64,000 nucleotides of DNA. Origin: Clostridiales bacterium. GTDB taxonomy: Bacteria > Bacillota > Clostridia > Oscillospirales > CAG-382. Both the position numbers and the translations under genes were made by a program. Location of the stretch: the NCBI GenBank assembly GCA_003343885.1, contig QAKH01000048.1, positions 77,768-141,767 of the forward strand, read 5' to 3'. A model generated the notes under the pieces. That model worked only from the letters and a program-made list of their open reading frames with translations. It had not been told where the DNA came from and searched no databases. This document shows positions 35,394 to 43,335 of the stretch, one piece after another. The number at the start of each line of letters is the position of its first letter. The stretch's first letter is position 1.

Positions 35394-37616
35394 CTATACA
35401 CGGTACGACAGTTCTGTAATAATGGCGGAAATGAATGACACAATCTTTCCGACAAGACTTGAGAACAACACGCCTATAAACATTATAAACGCCATACCTA
35501 CTATTGTGAAAATTGTTATTGTTACATTTTTAAAGAGTGTGTAATCGTGAATTACCATTGTACCGAAGAACAACAGGTATCCCACCCAAAAATATGCAAC
35601 ACCCATTCCGAGAGTCAGAAGTGAAGCTTCATTAAGCGATACAATATTTGACAACAACGTTGTCAGAATTAAAAACGCAGGGAGCGGGAACAAAGCGTAA
35701 CATGTTGTTATATAAATATCTTTCATGCTGCCTTCTCCGTCGAAGAGCGTTGTCAGACACCAGTTTGCGACAACCCAAAGGATTATCGGGAGAAGTATGG
35801 AAGCTATTGAAAGGAAAATATTCATTTCGGTCGGATGCGGATCAATAAGGTATGCCTTTCCTACCAAAGAATATATATAGGAAATAATTGTTACAACCAA
35901 TATAATGGTTGCGCCCTTTACAGATGCTCTCTTTTCATGTTTAATATCCCAAAAACCGTCGAACGGATGGAACATTGCGTGGAATCCGTAAAGAAGCTCT
36001 TCCTTTACTGTTCGTTTTGGCTTTTGAACCTGTCCAAGGACATTTATCTTATGTGCATACTTGAATATCTTGCTGAGAATTATAAAGAACACTACTACAA
36101 CTACCGGAACAACAAGGGCATATTTTTCAACCCAAGCTTTTCTTACCTGTTGGAAAGCCTCCGAGTAGTTTTCCGTATCATACGCATACTTGTATGACTC
36201 CATAGCTTCTTCATATTTGCCCTGTCTGTACAAGCTCTGACCGATTCCTATGTAAGACATATCAAAATTGGAGTTTCTCTGAAGAATATTTTCCCATCTC
36301 GATGCCGCTTCATCATACAATCTGTCTCTCTGGAGCCTGAGAACTTCTATAAGCTCATCACCGTATGAGGTTCTCTTGAAAACAGTTATATTATCGTTTT
36401 CCTTATCAAGAACCAACATATTAGAATCGGCGTAGTCAATCGCCTGCACCATTGTAAGGTTACCAAGCTGGCTTCCCTTATCGCCGAATGCGAACAAAAG
36501 GTTTCCGTCCTCATCATAGGTGAATATCTTCTGACGTTTCTGGTCAATTATTGACCATGTTCCTTCCGGTCCGAGGGCTATATCAACTATCGTTGACGGA
36601 CCGGTTATTGTATAGTTTGGAGTAGCGGTTGTAGTTACGTTAATTTCTCCGGAAGGCGGATAGAAGCCTGCACGTTTCATAACGTCCTGACCGCTTGGGT
36701 TAAGCTTCTTAGCCGGAGAAAACTTACTGTCGGTATTTTTCGAAGTAATTGCACTCATCAAATCATTTTCGTCAATTGCCGCAGTTGTTGCATAGACAAA
36801 GCCCTTTTCGTCAATATTTATATTATTAAACTCAAGAGAAACTATAGATGTAGATTTCTGCTGCTGTTCCTTGGTCTGGAAACGACGCCAAATCATATCC
36901 ATAAGCGACATTGACTGAGTCTGGGTTCCCAAGAATCCGGTAAACTCTCCGTCATGGTTCATCGAGATAATACCCTGATATGTGGTTGAAGAAACTACAT
37001 ATATATAACCTGATGTGCCGACTGCAACTGCAACCGGTTTATAAATGTGGTTATCCGGAAAAACTTCGCTTTTAGGTTCCTCAATAATTCTTATGAAGTC
37101 GCCTTTTTTATACTCATCGGTATCGACAGTAGAAAAGACAAGTATTCTTGCTGCGTCGGTGTCGCATACATAAAGCTCACTGTCAGTTGCGAACAGTCCG
37201 CGGGGAGTTGTGATGCTATCCGGAACGCCCCAGTTATTCACAAATGTCGTAAGTTCATATTCGAGTGAATATTTGCATGTCTCAAAATCATAGCGAACTG
37301 CCAAAACACGCGGTGTTTCGCCTGAATCAGAAATGTACAGCATTCCGTCCCATTCGCTGTAATATTCATCCTCTTCCACAGACTTTTTCAAAACTGAACC
37401 GACGCAAAAATCATATGGCTCACTTATCGGCTCTTCGAGTCCGAGGGTTGATGAGGAAATGGTTTCATACGGTACATATGCATGCGGAGACTCAACGTAG
37501 TTTCCGTCTATGTCGTAAGTATAAGTTGAATACGGTATTATTGCTCCTGCCGGTATAGTTCCTGCTATCATCAATATGCAGACTGCAAGGAGAAACACGC
37601 TTCTTAACTTTTTCAT
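35394..37616 (-). CDS. Propeller-TPR-YIP1 transmembrane protein
   Basis: A 740-residue protein behind GGAGGAG. It has a signal peptide (AGTIPAGA), an extracytoplasmic six-bladed propeller-like region of NHL-type repeats (about 35-425; e.g. TTPRGLFATDSELYVCDTD, PVAVAVGTSGYIYVV), a TPR-like helical hairpin (about 428-492, RQGKYEEAMESYKYAYDTE), one membrane helix near 495-515, a cytoplasmic basic loop (KRTVKEELLYGF), and a C-terminal YIP1 domain of about five helices (540-740, starting HPFDGFWDIKHEKR). The layout suggests an outer sensor or scaffold joined to an inner membrane module. It sits between the two permease pairs of the sugar operon, so it may organise the transporter. The YIP1 and propeller calls are by pattern. 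Confidence 0.75.
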   Translation of the reverse strand: MKKLRSVFLLAVCILMIAGTIPAGAIIPYSTYTYDIDGNYVESPHAYVPYETISSSTLGLEEPISEPYDFCVGSVLKKSVEEDEYYSEWDGMLYISDSGETPRVLAVRYDFETCKYSLEYELTTFVNNWGVPDSITTPRGLFATDSELYVCDTDAARILVFSTVDTDEYKKGDFIRIIEEPKSEVFPDNHIYKPVAVAVGTSGYIYVVSSTTYQGIISMNHDGEFTGFLGTQTQSMSLMDMIWRRFQTKEQQQKSTSIVSLEFNNINIDEKGFVYATTAAIDENDLMSAITSKNTDSKFSPAKKLNPSGQDVMKRAGFYPPSGEINVTTTATPNYTITGPSTIVDIALGPEGTWSIIDQKRQKIFTYDEDGNLLFAFGDKGSQLGNLTMVQAIDYADSNMLVLDKENDNITVFKRTSYGDELIEVLRLQRDRLYDEAASRWENILQRNSNFDMSYIGIGQSLYRQGKYEEAMESYKYAYDTENYSEAFQQVRKAWVEKYALVVPVVVVVFFIILSKIFKYAHKINVLGQVQKPKRTVKEELLYGFHAMFHPFDGFWDIKHEKRASVKGATIILVVTIISYIYSLVGKAYLIDPHPTEMNIFLSIASILLPIILWVVANWCLTTLFDGEGSMKDIYITTCYALFPLPAFLILTTLLSNIVSLNEASLLTLGMGVAYFWVGYLLFFGTMVIHDYTLFKNVTITIFTIVGMAFIMFIGVLFSSLVGKIVSFISAIITELSYRV

Positions 37617-37629
37617 ATCTATCTCCTCC

Positions 37630-38493
37630 TTAGTCTTTCATACCTGAACTTGCCATTGTTTCAATAATGTTGCTCTGCGTTACAACGAATACTGTTACAG
37701 GAACAAGCATCATGATTACGGTTGCCGCCGCAGAAGCTCCGGAACGTACTATACCGCCGGCAAGTATCTGCTGAATTGCATAGTTAAATGTTTTGAGTTC
37801 CTCACTGTATATGTACACTGAAGTTCCCGTATTCCACAAGCCTTGGAAAGAATACACGATAAGTGTCAGCCACGCCGGCTTAACCATCGGCATTACAATT
37901 CTCCAATAGATTGTAAATTCCTTCGCGCCGTCAAGACGGGCTGATTCAAGTACTGAGTCCGGTACGGTTGATTCCATAAACTGTCTCATGAGGTAGAAGC
38001 CGAGCGTTGAACCGAACGCCGGGACAATCAATGACCAGTATGTATCAATCCATCCAAGTGCGGACATTATTATGAAGTTTGAAAGAGAAGTTACAGTTGC
38101 ATGGAACATCAACGAGTAATAAACCAACTGGAACATGCCTTTTCTTCCGGGGAAGTTGATTTTTGTCATTGCGTATGCCGCAAGTGACGCAAACAGCAAG
38201 TGTCCGAATGTTCCGCCTACCGCAACAAGGGCGGTATTGAAAATATATCTTGAGAACGGAACCCAGCTCTCACTCATCAATCTGAAGAGTTCCTGGAAGT
38301 TCTTCAAGCTCGGATTCTTTACCAAAAAGCGAGGCGGGAACATCCACAATTCGTCAAGCGGTTTTAACGACTGGGATATTGCGTACACCATAGGTAAGAA
38401 CATGAACAATCCGAATATAATAAGCAACAGATTTATTCCGACATCGCCGCCGACGGAACGGTTAAATGAACGTCTTTTTATCTTAAATTTCAT
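37630..38493 (-). CDS. Carbohydrate ABC transporter permease, MalG type (first pair)
   Basis: A 287-residue CUT1 permease with six helices, a basic N-terminus (KFKIKRRSFNRS) and the EAA loop VLESARLDGAKEFTIYWRIVMP near residue 180. It starts one base after the stop of the MalF-type partner, so the two are tightly coupled. Together with the upstream binding protein it forms the first import unit of the operon. Confidence 0.92.
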   Translation of the reverse strand: MKFKIKRRSFNRSVGGDVGINLLLIIFGLFMFLPMVYAISQSLKPLDELWMFPPRFLVKNPSLKNFQELFRLMSESWVPFSRYIFNTALVAVGGTFGHLLFASLAAYAMTKINFPGRKGMFQLVYYSLMFHATVTSLSNFIIMSALGWIDTYWSLIVPAFGSTLGFYLMRQFMESTVPDSVLESARLDGAKEFTIYWRIVMPMVKPAWLTLIVYSFQGLWNTGTSVYIYSEELKTFNYAIQQILAGGIVRSGASAAATVIMMLVPVTVFVVTQSNIIETMASSGMKD

Positions 38494-38494
38494 A

Positions 38495-39445
38495 TCATTT
38501 ACCTACCTTCGACAACATTTTATTTACGAGAAGGTTTGCTCCGATCATTATTGCAAACAGGATTGTCGCAATTGCCGACGCATAACCGACTTCCCATCTT
38601 TGGTTACCATAGTCTTCAAGATGATGCATAATTGTATGTGCTGCGTAATCAACGCTTGGGAATCCGCAAAGAGCGGTAACGATAGCTCCGAAACCAAACG
38701 AACCGGTTATTGACATGATTGCCGCAAACATCATCTGGTTCTTCATTACCGGCAGTGTTACATACCACAATTCCTGCCATCTGTTCTTAACGCCGTCAAC
38801 GGCAGCTGCTTCATAAAGCGACTTATCAACAACCTGGAAACCTGCGATAAACGACAGGAACGAAGTTCCGAGAGATGTCCACAGTGCTACCAATATTACG
38901 AGCGTCATTATATAGTCCGTATCCTGAAACCACAAAATCGGGCTGTTGATGATACCAAGCTTCATAAGTGTTCCGTTTACCCAGCCGTACTGGTCACTGG
39001 AAAACAGTGTCTGCCAAATCAAATATACCTGACCGGAAATACTCGGTGCGTAAAAGATAAGTGTTACAACCGCACGGATTTTCGGCGTCAGCTCGTTTAT
39101 AAACCAAGCAAACATAAGGCACAGCAGGTACGATACAGGACCTGTCATTGTTGCGAATATCAAAGTATTGCTGCATGCAAGAAGAAATATATCGTCGTCA
39201 AGCAGCAGTCTTATATAGTTATCCAAGCCGACAAAAACAGGCATTTCAAGCATATTAAACTGCGTCAAACTCAACAGCAGAGACACAACGACCGGAACGA
39301 CCGTGAATGTGAGAAACACAAGATAATACGGAGCCACCATAAGGTATCCTACTTTGTGCAATTTCATTTCACGGAGAGTCCACTGCCATTTTGTCATATC
39401 TTTTCTCAGCTTCGGCGCCTTTTGAGCGCTGACCTTTTCTGACAT
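38495..39445 (-). CDS. Carbohydrate ABC transporter permease, MalF type (first pair)
   Basis: A 316-residue permease. ATG 39445 is chosen because GAGGAG lies eight bases upstream; an earlier GTG at 39454 falls within that site. It has an N-terminal cytoplasmic stretch (SAQKAPKLRKDMTKWQW), six helices, and the EAA loop YEAAAVDGVKNRWQELWYVTLP. It follows the solute-binding protein gene by 36 bases. Confidence 0.92.
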   Translation of the reverse strand: MSEKVSAQKAPKLRKDMTKWQWTLREMKLHKVGYLMVAPYYLVFLTFTVVPVVVSLLLSLTQFNMLEMPVFVGLDNYIRLLLDDDIFLLACSNTLIFATMTGPVSYLLCLMFAWFINELTPKIRAVVTLIFYAPSISGQVYLIWQTLFSSDQYGWVNGTLMKLGIINSPILWFQDTDYIMTLVILVALWTSLGTSFLSFIAGFQVVDKSLYEAAAVDGVKNRWQELWYVTLPVMKNQMMFAAIMSITGSFGFGAIVTALCGFPSVDYAAHTIMHHLEDYGNQRWEVGYASAIATILFAIMIGANLLVNKMLSKVGK

Positions 39446-39481
39446 TGATTCCACTCCTCGATTTTCCTTTATTTATATGTG

Positions 39482-42400
39482 TTAATTATTTGTCTCGTTT
39501 TCAGCAAGCTTTTCTTTATAAGCTTCCGCAGTTAAGAATCCGTACTCTTCACGTTTTCTCGTAAGCTCGTTGTCAATGTCATCGATATATCCGAGCATTG
39601 CTTCCGACTCTACTTCGCCGTCGTCAACAACTGCGTAGAATGCAAAGTTTGTGTATCTTGCCACTATATAGTTACCGGGAGACATCGGAGTGCCTTTCAA
39701 TGACTTAAACTGCTGATCAAGATTTTTCTTTTCCTGAGCAGTCCACGATTGCCCCTTCAAAGCCTCTACGTTTGCGGTGTTATATTTTGCTGCGGTTCCC
39801 ATTATTGCTACCTGTTCTTTTCCGAAACGCTCCTGAACAGGAGTGCTTACCCACCACTGGAGATATTTCCATGAGTTCTGTGCTCTTACAGAATCGGTTA
39901 CATCCTGGTCAGCTGATATATCGTCAACCGCGTCCTTCATCATCATAACAGCGCCGACAGTTATAGGCGTTGTATGGTCGATTGTTCCGTCTGCCTGTTC
40001 AACACCGGGCAGCTGAACAAATTCCCAAAGTCCGCTGATTTCCGGTGCAAATACTTTCAACTGGTTATACATTGTATAGTTTTGTATCGCAATCGGCAGC
40101 TCACCGGTTCTGAATCTGTTAGCAAAATCGTAAGTTACAGGCTGACTGTAAAGAGTAAACCATTCCGTCATACGCTGGAATGCATCGAGCGCTCCATTAC
40201 TGCCAAGGTTGGTTTCAATACCTACGGTACGCAGATATTCTCTGTCGTTCTGGTCAATCTCATCTGTTCCGTAATCTTCGTAATCGTAGCTTGACTTAAA
40301 CCATTCTTCGCCGGTCTGATACATTCTGATCTGAGTAAGCGCCTGTGAGAAGCCCATCTCAAGTTTATTTTCAGACAGTGCTCTGATTACGTCTTCAACG
40401 TCGTCCCAGGTCTGGGGAACTTCAAGTCCGAGTTCAATGAAGATATCTTTTCTGTAAAACAGCATCGGGAAATCCATTGTAGAAGGAAGTCCGTATGTAA
40501 CAACGCCGTTTCTTTCAACGCCCTTAACGACCTTAAATTCTGCATCGCCGTCTTCGCTTATCGGAAGCTCTTCTCCGACAAACTCACGTCTGTCCGGGTC
40601 AAGAACGGTCAATGGAACGAAAGCTTCTTCATTGAACAGGTTAACTACTTCGCTGTAACCCATTACGTTTTCGCCCATATAATCGTTTTCGTTTTCAAAA
40701 TAATTCAGCGGAATTACAGCATTTCTTATACCGTAACCTACCGGGTCAGCGTCCATGGAAACATCCGGTCCGTTTCCGGCAAGAGTTGCAGGAAGAAGAG
40801 TACCGGCAGCAATAAGTTTCAGGTTAACCGAAACGCCGTACTCTGCCGTAAAGCTGTCATCAACCATCTGACGCATGATCTGTGCCTGGTCACGTCCGTT
40901 TGTTATCCACACTTCTATTGAGTTAGGATCGTTTTCGTCGTAAGCAGTACTTGCACCCATGGAGTTATAGTCGACAAAGAAAGACATAATGAACGAGCCG
41001 AGCTCATGACCGATTGCTTCAAACAAACCGGCTTCCGCTTTCGGAAGAGAGTCGTTTTCCGCAGACTGGAAGAGTATGTAGTCAAGCTGGAGAGGCTGAG
41101 CCGATGTGGACAAGAGCCAAGTACCAAGGCTTCCTATATAACTCTTATAGTTTTCAAGGTTAACGGCTATCTTGCTCTGATCATTTCCCATGATATCAAG
41201 AAGATACGCAACTCTGTCCAAAATAACGGTATTTTCACCTTTTTCACCGATTGTCTCTTCCAAGAGTGCCGACATATCATACAAAAGTTCAGACTCTTCT
41301 CTCATTCCTCTGAGAACCTCGGGAATAAGTTTCGCGAACTCATAGTCTGTATATTCGTCAGGTTCGGAACCGGTAATCATAAGTATCTTTCTATAATACT
41401 CATTGAGGCGGTCCGTGCTGGCATCTATTGTCTGAAGTATAGATGCCATATATCCGAGCACTACTTCAAGTTCAATTGTATGCGTACCGGCTTCAAGATA
41501 AAACTCAAACTCAGTCGTTCCGTCATTAAGCGGAAGAGTCTGCCAGTCGCTATTATAATTAAATTGAAGTAATTTTGCTTCGCTGAACGGATATTCACCG
41601 TCAATCTTCAATGAACGTGAGGAAAACAGACCTGCGTTTACCGTTTGCTTGAAACGCGGAATTATTTTATACATTCCGGTTTCGGGGATCTCCACTTCCC
41701 ACTGTATCCATTGTCCGGTAATCTTCCACTTATCGCCGCCGTTACCGCCTATGGTATTAAGAAGTGTAGCTTTTGTGCTCTGCGGTTCGGTAATAGCGGA
41801 GGTTCTGTCGTTCATTGCATATATTACCTGCTCGGATGTCTTAAGCGGAGTCTCAGCATTTATTTTAACTGATACATTTTCGCTCAATTTCGGAGCATCC
41901 TTATGTGCGGCAAGATACTCCTCATATGTAGGAAGAACTTCAGCAGTATGAAGCTTTATAGAAGCGATTTTTAACGGTTCACTCGCCGATTCAAAAGCGA
42001 TTGTGTGCTCGCCTTCGTCCAAGTAAAACTTAAAAGGCTCCGAATAAAACGCCTGTGAATCGATAAGAGTTTGTGTTCTCCACTCCGGGGCCTCCTCTTT
42101 CACGGGACGCATTTCGTTTTCATTTATATCTTTCTTGAACGTTCTCTCGGTTCTTGAATATCCGTTTTCTTCAACATCTACCCAAACACGGGTAAAGTTC
42201 ATATATCTGGCTTCATTGAACGGTATTTCATCATCGATGAGAAATATTCTTTCTATCGTCGATCCGTTTCCTTCAATTGGATAATACTCAACTGTCACAG
42301 AATACATTGCCGTTTCAGGAACGTCGATTTTATAAACCAGCTTTCCTTCGTCCGTTGTCGTAACCGTTCCGCAAGTGATTTCTTTTCCTTCGCGAACAAC

Positions 42401-42709
42401 CGTATCCTTTTCATTGACGGTGATTACTCCCTCTGAAAGTTCCTTGTCGTACTGAGTAACGTCAACTACGATTTCCTCTGACGCGTCCGGAACAAGAGCA
42501 TAGTCCTCGATATACTCCGCATATGTCAGCGAAACCATCAAATCCTTCATATCGTCTAAGGAATTGAGAGTATACGACGTATCGTCAACAACGGCCGTCT
42601 GTTCGGTCGCTTCCTCGGCATAAGCCGACACGCCCGCCAAAGACTGCACCAACATGCTCGCCAGAATTATTCCAGAAACGATTCTGCTTTTGCGTTTAGC
42701 ATTATTCAT
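39482..42709 (-). CDS. Very large sugar ABC substrate-binding protein with carbohydrate-binding-like modules
   Basis: Start set at ATG 42709 behind GGAGG; the frame reaches upstream into the leader without a site. The 1075-residue product has a signal peptide cut near AYA-EE and no lipobox cysteine, unusual for a Gram-positive binding protein. Residues about 100-275 and 280-440 each look like a beta-sandwich of the CBM6/35 or galactose-binding kind (paired phrases DVPETAMYSV and EIPETGMYKI, DEGEHTIAF and EAGTHTIEL). A helical linker leads to a family 1 solute-binding domain from about residue 593 (SIEVWITNGRDQAQIMRQMV) to the end. A normal binding protein is about 420-450 residues. It opens the operon and may grip a polymer while presenting its ends. 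Confidence 0.86.
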   Translation of the reverse strand: MNNAKRKSRIVSGIILASMLVQSLAGVSAYAEEATEQTAVVDDTSYTLNSLDDMKDLMVSLTYAEYIEDYALVPDASEEIVVDVTQYDKELSEGVITVNEKDTVVREGKEITCGTVTTTDEGKLVYKIDVPETAMYSVTVEYYPIEGNGSTIERIFLIDDEIPFNEARYMNFTRVWVDVEENGYSRTERTFKKDINENEMRPVKEEAPEWRTQTLIDSQAFYSEPFKFYLDEGEHTIAFESASEPLKIASIKLHTAEVLPTYEEYLAAHKDAPKLSENVSVKINAETPLKTSEQVIYAMNDRTSAITEPQSTKATLLNTIGGNGGDKWKITGQWIQWEVEIPETGMYKIIPRFKQTVNAGLFSSRSLKIDGEYPFSEAKLLQFNYNSDWQTLPLNDGTTEFEFYLEAGTHTIELEVVLGYMASILQTIDASTDRLNEYYRKILMITGSEPDEYTDYEFAKLIPEVLRGMREESELLYDMSALLEETIGEKGENTVILDRVAYLLDIMGNDQSKIAVNLENYKSYIGSLGTWLLSTSAQPLQLDYILFQSAENDSLPKAEAGLFEAIGHELGSFIMSFFVDYNSMGASTAYDENDPNSIEVWITNGRDQAQIMRQMVDDSFTAEYGVSVNLKLIAAGTLLPATLAGNGPDVSMDADPVGYGIRNAVIPLNYFENENDYMGENVMGYSEVVNLFNEEAFVPLTVLDPDRREFVGEELPISEDGDAEFKVVKGVERNGVVTYGLPSTMDFPMLFYRKDIFIELGLEVPQTWDDVEDVIRALSENKLEMGFSQALTQIRMYQTGEEWFKSSYDYEDYGTDEIDQNDREYLRTVGIETNLGSNGALDAFQRMTEWFTLYSQPVTYDFANRFRTGELPIAIQNYTMYNQLKVFAPEISGLWEFVQLPGVEQADGTIDHTTPITVGAVMMMKDAVDDISADQDVTDSVRAQNSWKYLQWWVSTPVQERFGKEQVAIMGTAAKYNTANVEALKGQSWTAQEKKNLDQQFKSLKGTPMSPGNYIVARYTNFAFYAVVDDGEVESEAMLGYIDDIDNELTRKREEYGFLTAEAYKEKLAENETNN

Positions 42710-42868
42710 GCTGTTTTCCTCCTGCCTTGATTTGTGAATAACTAAAAGCGATTTCAGCAATTTACTCATACGTCGAGACCTACTTTTCCCTGTGCCGCAC
42801 ACCGGAAATTTATTCTTCGTCCCGGCAAAAAAGCAAAAAATGCCCAAGCCGCCTATTTACATACAAAT

Positions 42869-42897
42869 AGCATATCACTTGAGGCACTTTTTGTCAA
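42869..42897 (-). promoter_or_regulatory. Promoter of the long sugar-transport operon
   Basis: On the minus strand TTGACA (42897-42892), 17 bases, TATGCT (42874-42869), with TGA before the -10. This starts a leader of about 150 bases ahead of the binding-protein gene and should serve the nine genes down to 27362. Confidence 0.8.
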
Positions 42898-43335
42898 GAG
42901 TGACAATTTCTTGAGACGATTGTTGTCGAATTGGTATATTTATGTGAAAAATGAACGAAATATTCACATTTGAATTGATATGAAAATTTTATATATTATC
43001 AATATTGCACAATTAAATGGATTATTATTTAAAACATAATCAACCAAGTTTGAAATCCCTTGATTTTAACGCATTTTTTGTTAATTTTGAATACCAATTC
43101 ACTGGAAAAGTAAATTTTTAAATTAACCTATTTTTTAAGTAAAATTTAAGGTTTACATAAATTTTGCAAAAAATGTAAACTTTTCAGTTGTTTACATAGG
43201 TATTTTGTTCACTTCTTTTGTACATTGTTACCAATTTTTGACACGTTTTTTCTACGCGTTGGAAGTTTTGACAAAGACGAGTAAAAATCAGAAAGTTGAT
43301 TTCAGTTGTCACCGAGTTAATCTTATAACGGTTAC
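42898..43335. other. A+T-rich gene-free region upstream of the sugar operon
   Basis: No gene is supported here. Structure seen: GTTTACAT (43151-43158), its inverse ATGTAAAC (43173-43180) and GTTTACAT again (43190-43197); a 10-base inverted pair GAATTGGTAT (42928-42937) / ATACCAATTC (43091-43100); and TGTCGAA (42924-42930), a match to the Spo0A box that may be chance. The repeated GTTTACAT sites are the most regulator-like. Confidence 0.5.

Noticed and set aside
42710..42847. N-terminal extension of the solute-binding protein reaching to 42847.
   Set aside because: The ATG at 42709 has GGAGG upstream and begins a clean signal peptide; the extension would bury the signal peptide and lacks a start site signal.
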